From Solirubrobacteraceae bacterium (GTDB lineage Bacteria; Actinomycetota; Thermoleophilia; Solirubrobacterales; Solirubrobacteraceae): 64,000 bases of DNA. Made by a program: the position numbers and the translations under genes. Positions 8,806-16,925 of the stretch are shown here, piece by piece. The notes under the pieces were generated by a model that ran no database searches, had not been told where the DNA came from, and worked only from the letters and a program-made list of their open reading frames with translations. The DNA lies in assembly GCA_030690545.1 (NCBI GenBank), contig JAUYGN010000011.1, positions 20,662 through 84,661 of the forward strand, in the 5' to 3' direction. Within the stretch, counting starts at the first letter, position 1; each line of letters opens with the position of its first letter.

Positions 8806-8811
8806 AGGGTA
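8806..8811 (-). promoter_or_regulatory. -10 element of the LLM oxidoreductase gene (TACCCT)
   Basis: TACCCT on the minus strand, 7 nt before GTG 8798. It supports the GTG start and a leaderless message. Confidence 0.45.
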
Positions 8812-8888
8812 GGCCCTGCGACGGTTCGTCCGGACGCGCACGGCGCGGTGACCGCCGGATGCCGCGCGCGCTCAGGCATGCTGGCGGC

Positions 8889-9863
8889 ATGCGCGCCGTC
8901 GCCGCTCGCCTCGAGCACCACCAGGTCGCCGTCTACCTCGTTGCGCTGCTCGTCGGCGCGCTGGTCGGAGCAGTGGTGCCCGGCGCCGGCGGTGGCTTGG
9001 AGGCGCTGATCTATCCGGTGCTCGGCGCGCTGCTGTACGCGACGTTCCTGCAGGTGCCGTTCACCGCGATGCGCGCAGCGTTCGCCGACCGTCGCTTCCT
9101 GCTCGCCGCGATCGGGCTGAACTTCCTCGTCGTTCCCCCGATCGCGTTCGCGCTCAGCCGCTTCGCGCCGGCCGACCAGGCGGTGCGGCTGGGCGTCCTG
9201 CTGGTGCTGCTGACGCCGTGCATCGACTACGTGATCGTCTTCACGCGCCTGGCCGGCGGCAGCGACCGGCGCCTGCTCGCGGCCGCGCCGCTGCTGATGC
9301 TGGCCCAGCTCGCGTTGCTGCCCGTCTACCTCTGGTTGTTCGTCGGGTCCGAGCTGGCGGACATCATCGATCCCGGACCCTTCGTGGAGGCCTTCGGCCT
9401 GCTGATCGTGCTGCCGCTCGCGCTCGCCTGGGCCACCCAGGCATGGGCCTCGCGCTCGGCGGCCGGCGCGCGCCTGAAGGCGACCGTCGATCTGACGCCC
9501 GTCGCCCTGATGGCCTTGACGTTGCTCGTCGTCGTCGCGTCGCAGGTTCCGCGCGTCCAGGACGACTTCCGGGACATCGCCGGCGTCGTGCCGATCTATG
9601 TCGCGTTCCTCGTGATCATGGCCTTCGTCGGGCGCCTGCTCGCGCGGGCGGCGCGTCTCGACGTGCCGGCCGGCAGGGCGCTCGTCTTCACCGGCGCGAC
9701 ACGCAACTCGCTCGTCGTGCTGCCCCTTGCGCTGGCGCTCGGCGACGCCTATGCGCTGACCGCGGCCGTCGTCGTTGCCCAGACCCTGGTCGAGATCGTC
9801 GGCATGGTCGTCTACATCCGTCTCGTACCGCGGCTGCTGCCGGCCGAGCCGGTGCCGGCGTAG
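8889..9863 (+). CDS. ACR3/bile acid:sodium symporter-fold permease
   Basis: A polytopic membrane protein (324 residues, about ten hydrophobic segments) of the BART superfamily that includes ACR3 arsenite exporters. Motifs consistent with the arsenic-resistance branch are LLTPCIDYVIVFTRLAGG (about residues 106-123, with the Cys expected in ACR3) and GATRNSLVVLPLALALG near residue 280. An arsenic role is plausible, but the gene is not beside the arsR-arsJ operon at 40.5 kb; it sits in the sulfur island, so export of another anion cannot be ruled out. ATG 8889 is chosen because the hydrophobic core begins soon after; no clear Shine-Dalgarno is seen. Confidence 0.75.
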   Translation: MRAVAARLEHHQVAVYLVALLVGALVGAVVPGAGGGLEALIYPVLGALLYATFLQVPFTAMRAAFADRRFLLAAIGLNFLVVPPIAFALSRFAPADQAVRLGVLLVLLTPCIDYVIVFTRLAGGSDRRLLAAAPLLMLAQLALLPVYLWLFVGSELADIIDPGPFVEAFGLLIVLPLALAWATQAWASRSAAGARLKATVDLTPVALMALTLLVVVASQVPRVQDDFRDIAGVVPIYVAFLVIMAFVGRLLARAARLDVPAGRALVFTGATRNSLVVLPLALALGDAYALTAAVVVAQTLVEIVGMVVYIRLVPRLLPAEPVPA

Positions 9864-9864
9864 C

Positions 9865-10803
9865 TCAGCCGCCGGCGACCTCCGGCCAGCGAAGGCCGGC
9901 GTCCTCGCGGTACTGCCGGGCGCGTGCGACGAAGATCTCGTGCAGGTCGCGCGCGGCGCGCGGGGTCGAGCCCGAGCGGCGGCGCTGGACCACGAGCAGG
10001 ACGTCCGTGTCGTCGTGCTCGAGCGGGCGCACCGTGATCACACCGCAGCGCTCCAGCGGGTCGCCGATCACGCTGAAGTCGGGCAGCACGGTCACGCCGA
10101 GGCCCTCGGCGACCATCAGCTTGCCCATCTCGGCGCCGTCGGCCGAGTACGAGAAGGCCGGCATCCGACCGTCGAGCAGCCGGTGCACAAGGCGGTGCAT
10201 GAGGTAGCCCGAGCGCATCGCGATCAGCGACTCGTCGAGCAGGCTGCTCAGCGGGATCGTCGCCCGCTGGGCCAGCGGATGGTCCGCGCGCAGGCACGCG
10301 ACCGCCTGCCCGCGCAGCAGCCGGGTGGTGTCCAGCTCGGGCGGCATGTCATCGCCGTCGAGGCAGGTCACGAGCCCGAGGTCGAAGCCCCCTTCCAGCA
10401 GCGCGCGGTGGATGTCGTCCTGCTGCGCGCCGATCACCTCGACCTGGGTCGACGGGTGCGTGTCGCGAAACTGGCGGACCGCGGGCGCCAGCAGCGGCAC
10501 CGTCGCGGCGTTGACCGTCGCCAGCCGCACGACGCGGCTGGTGTGGTGCTGGTCGTCGGCGGCGCGGCGCAGGCGATCGACCGCGTCGATCACGGTGATG
10601 ATGTGCGGCAGCAGCTCGCGACCCTCGTCGCTGATCCGCGCTCCCGTGCGCCCGCGGTCGAGCACGTCGACGCCGAGCTCGCGCTCGAGGTTGCGGACCG
10701 TCGCGCTCAGCGCGGGCTGCGAGATGTGCATCTCGTCGGCGGCGCGGCGAAACGATCCCAGCCGCGCGACGGCCGCGACGTACTCGAGTTGCTCAGTGCG
10801 CAC
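9865..10803 (-). CDS. LysR-family transcriptional regulator
   Basis: A 312-residue LysR regulator with an N-terminal winged helix (residues 1-60; helix-turn-helix in FRRAADEMHISQPALSATVR) and a periplasmic-binding-fold effector domain from about residue 90. It is divergent from ssuD across a 266-bp gap, the usual LysR arrangement, so it probably controls ssuD and the flavin reductases and perhaps the whole island. The start is GTG 10803. A promoter TTGATC-N16-TAGCTT lies upstream on the minus strand. The effector is unknown; CysB/Cbl-type sensing of sulfur status is an analogy only. Confidence 0.92.
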   Translation of the reverse strand: MRTEQLEYVAAVARLGSFRRAADEMHISQPALSATVRNLERELGVDVLDRGRTGARISDEGRELLPHIITVIDAVDRLRRAADDQHHTSRVVRLATVNAATVPLLAPAVRQFRDTHPSTQVEVIGAQQDDIHRALLEGGFDLGLVTCLDGDDMPPELDTTRLLRGQAVACLRADHPLAQRATIPLSSLLDESLIAMRSGYLMHRLVHRLLDGRMPAFSYSADGAEMGKLMVAEGLGVTVLPDFSVIGDPLERCGVITVRPLEHDDTDVLLVVQRRRSGSTPRAARDLHEIFVARARQYREDAGLRWPEVAGG

Positions 10804-10827
10804 GGTGCGGTGTGAGGGCAGGCCCGG

Positions 10828-10855
10828 AAGCTAGAAATACGTCAAAGTCGATCAA
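10828..10855 (-). promoter_or_regulatory. Promoter of the LysR gene (TTGATC-N16-TAGCTT)
   Basis: On the minus strand TTGATC (10855-10850) and TAGCTT (10833-10828) are 16 bp apart, upstream of GTG 10803. The -10 fits TANNNT. Confidence 0.45.
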
Positions 10856-10860
10856 CTTGG

Positions 10861-10909
10861 TAGGGAAAGCCTATCAGGCCCTCGCGGATGTCTATTTGAC
10901 GCCCTCGCG
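10861..10909. promoter_or_regulatory. Candidate LysR control region of ssuD
   Basis: Between lysR and ssuD there is an inverted repeat TAGG-N5-CCTA (10861-10873) and a 9-bp direct repeat GCCCTCGCG (10878-10886 and 10901-10909, 23 bp apart). The neighbourhood is AT-richer than the genes. Both are plausible binding sites; neither is proven. Confidence 0.35.
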
Positions 10910-11069
10910 ATGCCCGGTGATCCTTGCCTCAGGGTGCAGTTGACCAGACGCGCCCCTCGCACGTGCAGCACGCTCGCGTCCAGGGCCTCCTCGCCTTGGG
11001 CGCGAGCGCGTCGCACCGCCTGCCGGACACCATGACCTCGACCTCGACCAAGCTAGCGGAGGCTCACAG

Positions 11070-12239
11070 ATGGCCGTGACGCTGCACTGGTTTCTGCCCA
11101 CCAACGGCGACTCGCGCTCGGACCTCAGCCTCGGCAACGCGGTCGGCTCGCATGGCGATCGCGTGACCGAGGCGGGCCTCGAACGCGCGCCCGACATCGC
11201 CTACATCGGCCAGATCGCGCGTGCCGCCGAGCAACTCGGCTTCGTCGGCGCGCTGACGCCGACGAGCTCGTGGTGCGAGGACGCCTGGATCATCACGGCC
11301 GGGCTGACGCAGCTCACGGAGCGCTTCAAGTTCCTCGTCGCGTTCCGCCCCGGGCTGCAGTCGCCGACGCTCGTCGCGCAGATGGCGGCCACCTACCAGC
11401 GCATCTCCGGCGACCGCCTGCTGCTGAACGTCGTGACCGGCGGCGACGACGTCGAGCAGCGGCGCTTCGGCGACCACGCCGGCAAGGAGGAGCGCTACGC
11501 GCGCGCCGCAGAGCACCTGCACGTGCTGCGCGAGCTGTGGAGCGGCGAGCCCGTCGACTTCGCCGGCGAGTACGTCGACGTGCGCGGGGCGCAGATCGTG
11601 CCGACCTCCAACCGGCCGCAGATCTACTTCGGCGGCTCGTCGGCGCCCGCGCTCGACGTCGCCGCGCGCTACGCGGACGTCTACCTGACCTGGGGCGAGC
11701 CTCCCGACGCCGTCGCCGCCAAGCTCGACAGCGTGCGCGAGCGCGCCGCCGCGGTCGGCCGCGAGCTGCGCTTCGGCATCCGCCTGCACGTGATCGCGCG
11801 CGACAGCGCGCAGGAGGCGTGGGCCGAGGCCCAGCGCCTGCTCGACGGCTTCGATCCGGCCGCGATCGAGCGCGCCCAGGCGGTCCAGCGCGCCTCGCAG
11901 TCCGAGGGCCAGCGGCGGATGGTCGCGCTGCACGACGGCCGCACCGACGAGCTCGAGGTGTCGCCGAACCTGTGGGCCGGCGTCGGGCTCGTGCGCGGCG
12001 GCGCCGGCACGGCGCTCGTCGGCAGCCACGAGGAGGTCGCCGACCGCATCGCCGAGTACCACGAGCTCGGCATCGACGAGTTCATCCTGTCCGGCTACCC
12101 CCATCTCGAGGAGGCCTACAGGGTCGGCGAGGGCGTGCTGCCGGCACTCGCACGACGCGGACTGCTGGCGCCGACGGCGGCCGTCGACGCGACCGCGGGG
12201 CTGTCGACCGGCGGTCCGGCGTTGTCGTTCGCCGGATGA
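11070..12239 (+). CDS. ssuD: FMNH2-dependent alkanesulfonate monooxygenase
   Basis: Cleaves alkanesulfonates to aldehyde and sulfite using reduced FMN and oxygen. The 389-residue luciferase-fold protein matches SsuD closely in layout: LHWFLPTNGDSR at the start, GFVGALTPTSSWCEDAWI (near residue 57), FLVAFRPG, LLNVVTGGD and GEYVDVRGA. The Cys in SSWCED and the Arg in AFRPG correspond to residues important in the E. coli enzyme. The start is ATG 11070, just after an AGCGGAGG-like Shine-Dalgarno. It heads a three-gene unit with two flavin reductases that would supply FMNH2. Confidence 0.93.
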   Translation: MAVTLHWFLPTNGDSRSDLSLGNAVGSHGDRVTEAGLERAPDIAYIGQIARAAEQLGFVGALTPTSSWCEDAWIITAGLTQLTERFKFLVAFRPGLQSPTLVAQMAATYQRISGDRLLLNVVTGGDDVEQRRFGDHAGKEERYARAAEHLHVLRELWSGEPVDFAGEYVDVRGAQIVPTSNRPQIYFGGSSAPALDVAARYADVYLTWGEPPDAVAAKLDSVRERAAAVGRELRFGIRLHVIARDSAQEAWAEAQRLLDGFDPAAIERAQAVQRASQSEGQRRMVALHDGRTDELEVSPNLWAGVGLVRGGAGTALVGSHEEVADRIAEYHELGIDEFILSGYPHLEEAYRVGEGVLPALARRGLLAPTAAVDATAGLSTGGPALSFAG

Positions 12240-12318
12240 GCAGCCTCGCGGCGACCGTGGTCGGCGACCTGCTGCTCGTCGGCATCCGGCTTCCCGACCG
12301 CGGCCAGCTCTGACGACG

Positions 12319-12843
12319 ATGACCACGAGCGGCCCGCACGCGCTCGTCGCGACCGTCTCCGCCGGCACGCTGCGCGAGGCGATCGGCCGCTTCGCGACAG
12401 GGGTGACGGTCGTGACGTCGATCGCCGGCCACGACGAGCCGGTCGGAACGACGGCCAGCGCCGTCAGCTCGCTGTCGCTCGATCCCCCACTCGTGCTCGT
12501 CTGCCTGGATCGCGCGAGCCGCACGCTCGCCGCGCTGCGCGAGCACGGCGCGTTCGCGATCAACGTGCTGACGGCCGACCAGCGCGATGTCGCGACGAAC
12601 TTCGCCCGCCGCGGGCAGGCGGCGGCCTGGGAGGCCGTCGCACACGGGCGCGGTCCGACCGGCTGCCCGCGGCTGGACGACGTGCTCGCCGTGCTGGATT
12701 GCGCCGTCGAGCGGTGCCTGCCCGGCGGCGACCACGAGATCGTCGTCGGCCGCGTGCGCGACGTCGCGACGGGCGCCGAGGACGCCGGGCCGCTGCTGCA
12801 CTACCGCGGCGCCTACGCGTCGCTGGGAGGCGGCGCAGCGTGA
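12319..12843 (+). CDS. Flavin reductase family protein (HpaC-like)
   Basis: A 174-residue FMN-binding split-barrel NAD(P)H:flavin oxidoreductase. Typical features are FATGVTVVTSIAG, GTTASAVSSLSLDPPLVLVCL and INVLTADQRDVATNFA. It should supply reduced flavin to SsuD, the SfnB-like enzyme or the LLM oxidoreductase. Its TGA overlaps the GTG of the next gene (GTGA, 12840-12843). This group is unrelated in fold to SsuE, which seems to be encoded next, so two different reductase types are encoded side by side. Confidence 0.9.
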   Translation: MTTSGPHALVATVSAGTLREAIGRFATGVTVVTSIAGHDEPVGTTASAVSSLSLDPPLVLVCLDRASRTLAALREHGAFAINVLTADQRDVATNFARRGQAAAWEAVAHGRGPTGCPRLDDVLAVLDCAVERCLPGGDHEIVVGRVRDVATGAEDAGPLLHYRGAYASLGGGAA

Positions 12844-13355
12844 GCGCGACGCGGATCGTCGCGCTCGTCGGCAACCCGCGACCGGCATCGCGCACGCACG
12901 GGCTCGCGCGGACCCTCGCCGTCGCCCTGGAGCATGCGCTGCCGGACGCGACGGCGACGGTCGACGTCGACCTCGCCGCGCTCGGAGCCCGGACGCTCGA
13001 TCCGGCTGACGCGGAGGCATCGGCCGCCGTCGAGCGCGTGCTCGCCGCCGACGTGCTCGTCGTCGCCAGCCCGACCTACAAGGCGACCTACTCGGGCCTG
13101 CTGAAGGCGTTCCTCGACCGGCTCGCGACCGGTGCCCTGGCCGGCACCGCCGCCGTGCCGGTCCTGCTCGGCGGCGCGCCGGACCACCGGCTCGCCGTCG
13201 ACGTCCACCTCACGCCGCTGCTGCTCGAGCTCGGCGCCAGCGTCCCGGTGCGCGGGCTGTTCGTGCTCGAGCGCGAGGTCGCGGACTTCGACGCGGCGGC
13301 CGCCGACTGGGCGCAGGCGCACGCCCCGGCGCTCGTCGCGGCGCGGCCAGCGTGA
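12840..13355 (+). CDS. ssuE: NADPH-dependent FMN reductase, SsuE/MsuE-like
   Basis: A flavodoxin-fold reductase (171 residues) with the phosphate loop LVGNPRPASRTHGLA near the N-terminus and the ASPTYKATYSGLLKAFLDR segment that contacts flavin. It matches SsuE/MsuE proteins, which deliver FMNH2 to SsuD. The start is the GTG overlapping the previous stop (GTGA). It is the last gene of the ssuD unit and converges on trpG. The gene symbol is assigned by family and context. Confidence 0.86.
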   Translation: MSATRIVALVGNPRPASRTHGLARTLAVALEHALPDATATVDVDLAALGARTLDPADAEASAAVERVLAADVLVVASPTYKATYSGLLKAFLDRLATGALAGTAAVPVLLGGAPDHRLAVDVHLTPLLLELGASVPVRGLFVLEREVADFDAAAADWAQAHAPALVAARPA

Positions 13356-13388
13356 GCGGGCGCACGTCGCGCAGGCGAGCGCCCCCGC
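13356..13388. terminator. Possible bidirectional terminator between ssuE and trpG
   Basis: GCGGGCGC (13356-13363) can pair with GCGCCCCCGC (13379-13388) with a two-base bulge and a 15-nt loop, in the 40-bp convergent gap. There is no T-tract, so confidence is low. Confidence 0.35.
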
Positions 13389-13395
13389 CGTTGCC

Positions 13396-13962
<567 letters not shown>

Positions 13963-13964
13963 GC

Positions 13965-14354
13965 TCACCACACCGCCGTTCGGCGATCGAACGCTCGGAT
14001 CGCGCGATCACGGGTGACGAGACGGGCGCGGGACGCGCGCGCCGTGGCGTAGATGATCCGGTCGACCGGATCGCCGGGAAACGCGTCGCGGTCCAGCAAC
14101 GCGGCGGCGACCGCGATGTCCGCGCTCGGCGCGAGGGCCTCGACCCGCGGAGCCGCGAACGCTTGGCGCACCCATGCGCTCACGTCGCGATCCAGCGAGA
14201 CGCGCCCGCGGACCGCCAGCATCGCGACCTCCAGCGCGCTGAGCGTGCAGACGCCGATCCGCGAGGCGCCGTCGATCGCCTGACGCGCGCCCGGCGACAG
14301 ACGGTCGGGCTGAGCGAGCCACCACAGCCAGACGTGGGTGTCGAGCACGATCAT
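13965..14354 (-). CDS. PIN-domain ribonuclease toxin, VapC-like
   Basis: A 129-residue PIN-fold RNase. The acidic residues expected for metal binding are visible: Asp in MIVLDTHVWLWW, Glu in SALEVAMLA, Asp in GDPVDRIIYATA and Asp in LVTRDRAI. It belongs to the type II toxin-antitoxin class whose toxins cut RNA unless bound by the antitoxin. Its ATG overlaps the antitoxin stop (14351-14354). It lies inside the trp cluster between trpE and trpG, so translation of trpG (start 3 nt beyond its stop) may be coupled to the toxin. Confidence 0.9.
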   Translation of the reverse strand: MIVLDTHVWLWWLAQPDRLSPGARQAIDGASRIGVCTLSALEVAMLAVRGRVSLDRDVSAWVRQAFAAPRVEALAPSADIAVAAALLDRDAFPGDPVDRIIYATARASRARLVTRDRAIRAFDRRTAVW

Positions 14355-14581
14355 CCGCGCTCGGCATCCCAGGCTTCGTCCAGCGGAGCGATCAGCTCGT
14401 CGTCGGTCACGTTGAACGTGACCGAGCCCTCCAGGCCGGCGGGCTGCTCGATCGCGACGACCCGCGCGACCGGGCGGCCGCGCTTCGTGACGACGATCTG
14501 CTCCCCCGACGCGGCCACCTCGTCGAGCATCGCCAGGCAGTGGGCCTTGAACCTGCTCGCGGGAACCGTACGCTCCGACAT
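14351..14581 (-). CDS. Phd/YefM-family antitoxin
   Basis: A 76-residue antitoxin. Typical elements are TVPASRFKAHCLAMLDEV followed by the strand IVVTKRGRPVARVV of the Phd/YefM DNA-binding fold; the acidic C-terminal tail would bind the PIN toxin. ATG 14581 is preferred; an in-frame ATG at 14593 would add four residues. A TACGAT -10-like hexamer overlaps the upstream ATG, which favours 14581. The partner toxin overlaps by 4 nt. Autoregulation is likely through the ATGGTCAT repeats upstream. Confidence 0.86.
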   Translation of the reverse strand: MSERTVPASRFKAHCLAMLDEVAASGEQIVVTKRGRPVARVVAIEQPAGLEGSVTFNVTDDELIAPLDEAWDAERG

Positions 14582-14607
14582 GACTATGGTCATCGTATCA
14601 TGGTCAT
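14580..14607. promoter_or_regulatory. Direct-repeat operator of the antitoxin-toxin pair
   Basis: ATGGTCAT occurs twice, at 14586-14593 and 14600-14607, with a 14-bp period, and ATGAC/GTCAT form an inverted pair at 14580-14593. The repeats overlap the antitoxin start and a TACGAT -10, as expected for an autoregulated Phd/YefM operator. Confidence 0.5.
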
Positions 14608-14659
14608 AAATGTTCCGGAGGTGTCCCATGGCGACCGTCCGGAAGGGGACTAGAAAGGC

Positions 14660-14674
14660 GGGCGTTCGGCGCCC
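14660..14674 (-). terminator. Weak terminator-like hairpin after trpE
   Basis: On the minus strand GGGCG and CGCCC pair around a 5-nt loop just past the trpE stop, followed by GCCTTTCT. The T-tract is short. It would separate trpE from the toxin-antitoxin and trpG genes. Confidence 0.35.
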
Positions 14675-14675
14675 T

Positions 14676-16244
14676 TCATGGCCAGTCCGGCTGGCGGGAC
14701 GCGAGCTCGATCGCGCGCAGCACGGCGCGCGCCTTCGCCTCCGACTCGGCGAACTCGTAGGCCGGCACGGCGTCGGCGACGGTGCCGCCGCCGGCCTGCA
14801 CATGCGCCCGGCCGTCCTTCATGACGACCGTGCGGATGTGGATCGCGGTGTCGAGGTCGCCCGTGTAGGAGAGGTAGCCGATCGCGCCGCCGTAGCCGCC
14901 GCGCTTGACCGGCTCGAGCTCGTCGATGATCTGCATCGCGCGGACCTTCGGCGCACCCGACAGCGTGCCGGCCGGCAGCACCGAGCGCAGCGCGTCCATC
15001 GCCGTGACGTCCGCGCGCAGCATGCCCGAGACGTTCGAGACGATGTGCATGACGTGCGAGTAGGTCTCGATCGCCATGAAGCGGTCGACCGAGACCGTGC
15101 CGTACTCGCAGACGCGGCCGAGGTCGTTGCGGCCGAGGTCGACGAGCATCACGTGCTCGGCACGCTCCTTCTCGTCGGCGAGCAGCTCCTCGGCGATCCG
15201 CTCGTCGTCGGCGAGCGTCGCGCCGCGCGGCCGCGTCCCGGCGATCGGCCGCGTCGTGACGTGACGCCCCGTGACGGTCAGCACCGGCTCGGGCGAGGCG
15301 CCCGCGACCTGGAAGTCGAGGAAGTCCAGGAAGTACATGTACGGGCTCGGGTTGACGACGCGCAGCCCGCGATAGACGGAGAACGGGTCGATCCCGAGGT
15401 CGGCCGACCAGCGCTGCGAGGGCACGACCTGGAAGGCGTCGCCGGCGTGGACGTACTCGACGATTCGCGCGACGTTCGCTTCGAACTGCTCGCGCGTCAT
15501 GTTCGAGTGAAACTGGGGGCGCGGCCGGGCCGGCGTCGGCGCGGGCCGCGGCACGGGACCGGCGAGCAGCTCGCGGACGCGCTCGATCGTCGCGACGGCA
15601 TCGGCGTACGACGCCGCGAGGTCGGCGGCGTTCCCGTCGTCGTCGGCGTAGACGTTGACGAGCACGCTGATCGTGTGCTTGAGGTGGTCGAACACGACGA
15701 GCACGTCGGACAGCATCAGCGCCATGTCGGGCAGGCCGACCGGATCGGGGTTCGGCGCGCCGAGCGGCTCGACGGTGCGCACGAGGTCATAGCCGAAGTA
15801 GCCGACGGCGCCGCCGGCGAACGGCGGCATGTCCGGCCAGGGCGCCTGGCGGTGGCGAGCGACCTCGTCGGCGGCGAACGCGTACGGGTCGGCCGGCTCG
15901 TCGCCCAGCGACCAGCGCACGACCTTGCGCGGCCGCACGCCGATGAAGCTGTAGCGGCCGAACTGCTGGCCGCGCTCGGCGGACTCCAGCAGGAAGGCAG
16001 CCGAGGTCGGCTCCGTGCCGCGCAGCTTCAGGAAGGCCGAGACCGGCGTCTCGGTGTCGTCGATGAACGCATGGCGCAGGGCGATGACGTTGTAGTCGCG
16101 GGCGAGCTCGCGGACCTCGCCGAGCGAGGGCTCGACCGGCAGCGATCCACTCCCGTCGCGTTCCGACGAGCCGGCCCGACCGGACGGACCAGGAGTGCCG
16201 GGAGCGCCGGGAGCGCCGGGCGGATCGTCAGCGGCGACGGTCAT
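14676..16244 (-). CDS. trpE: Anthranilate synthase component I
   Basis: Makes anthranilate from chorismate with ammonia from TrpG; 522 residues, normal size. The tryptophan feedback motif LLES is present near residue 85 ([10 protein letters not shown]), and the chorismate-binding core is intact: [31 protein letters not shown] and [14 protein letters not shown]. The N-terminus carries an unusual low-complexity Gly/Ala/Pro stretch ([18 protein letters not shown]), encoded by a repeated GCCGGGAGC-like unit at about 16195-16225. The start overlaps the hisIE end by 17 nt, so both are on one message. The start could lie further downstream, as the first 35 residues look non-conserved. Confidence 0.95.
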   Translation of the reverse strand: MTVAADDPPGAPGAPGTPGPSGRAGSSERDGSGSLPVEPSLGEVRELARDYNVIALRHAFIDDTETPVSAFLKLRGTEPTSAAFLLESAERGQQFGRYSFIGVRPRKVVRWSLGDEPADPYAFAADEVARHRQAPWPDMPPFAGGAVGYFGYDLVRTVEPLGAPNPDPVGLPDMALMLSDVLVVFDHLKHTISVLVNVYADDDGNAADLAASYADAVATIERVRELLAGPVPRPAPTPARPRPQFHSNMTREQFEANVARIVEYVHAGDAFQVVPSQRWSADLGIDPFSVYRGLRVVNPSPYMYFLDFLDFQVAGASPEPVLTVTGRHVTTRPIAGTRPRGATLADDERIAEELLADEKERAEHVMLVDLGRNDLGRVCEYGTVSVDRFMAIETYSHVMHIVSNVSGMLRADVTAMDALRSVLPAGTLSGAPKVRAMQIIDELEPVKRGGYGGAIGYLSYTGDLDTAIHIRTVVMKDGRAHVQAGGGTVADAVPAYEFAESEAKARAVLRAIELASRQPDWP

Positions 16245-16824
16245 TGAGCACGGTCTCGGCGTCCGCCAGCGAGCGCTCGCGCCCGTGCAGCAGCACGGCG
16301 AGGTGGTACAGGACGTCGGCCGCCTCGTTGTCGACGCGCTCGTCGCTCTCCTCGCGCACCGCGCGCGTGACCTCCTCGGCCTCCTCGAGCACCTTCTCCC
16401 CCGCGAGCTGCGGGTCTTCGAGCAGCGTCACGGTGTAGGAGCCCGGCGGACGCTCGGCGGCCCGCTGGCGCAGCGTGCGCTCGAGCGACGGCAGCGCCTC
16501 GTGCGGCGCGGGCGGCTGCAGCTGGCCATGGTGAAAGCACGTCCGCTCGCCGGTGTGGCAGGCCGGGCCGGCGGGCTCGACGAGCGCCAGCAGCGCGTCG
16601 CCGTCGCAGTCCAGCCGCAGCACACGCACCGCCTGCGTGTTGCCGCTCGTCGCGCCCTTGTGCCACTGCTCGCTGCGCGAGCGGCTGTACAGGTGCAGCT
16701 CGCCCGATTCGCGCGTGCGGCGGACCGCCTCGGCGTTGGCGTAGGCCAGCGTGAGCACCTCGCCGCTGTGCCAGTCCTGCACGATGACCGGCACGAGCCC
16801 GTGTTCGTCGTAGGCGATCTCCAT
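16228..16824 (-). CDS. hisIE: Bifunctional phosphoribosyl-AMP cyclohydrolase / phosphoribosyl-ATP pyrophosphatase
   Basis: Catalyses steps 2 and 3 of histidine synthesis. Of its 198 residues, about 1-105 form the HisI domain ([31 protein letters not shown], zinc ligands in CDGD and CHTGERTCF). About 110-198 form the HisE helical pyrophosphatase ([28 protein letters not shown]). The fusion is common in bacteria. The start is ATG 16824 with TAGACT 9 nt upstream, consistent with a leaderless mRNA that continues into trpE by overlap. This links histidine and tryptophan synthesis, which share PRPP. Confidence 0.95.
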   Translation of the reverse strand: MEIAYDEHGLVPVIVQDWHSGEVLTLAYANAEAVRRTRESGELHLYSRSRSEQWHKGATSGNTQAVRVLRLDCDGDALLALVEPAGPACHTGERTCFHHGQLQPPAPHEALPSLERTLRQRAAERPPGSYTVTLLEDPQLAGEKVLEEAEEVTRAVREESDERVDNEAADVLYHLAVLLHGRERSLADAETVLNDRRR

Positions 16825-16833
16825 GGGCGTGGG

Positions 16834-16839
16834 AGTCTA
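16834..16839 (-). promoter_or_regulatory. -10 element of hisIE-trpE (TAGACT)
   Basis: TAGACT on the minus strand, 9 nt before the hisIE ATG. No Shine-Dalgarno is visible. Confidence 0.5.
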
Positions 16840-16925
16840 GGCGGCATGCTGATGGTGACCGACCCGGCCCAACGCGGCGCGGCAGGCCGAGCGCACCCTT
16901 TGCACCGCCGCGACGTTGGAGGTGC

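Noticed and set aside
12236..12313. A 25-codon frame (ATG overlapping the ssuD stop) before the flavin reductase
   Set aside because: No Shine-Dalgarno and no similarity; the frame is short enough to be chance, although the ATGA overlap is suggestive.
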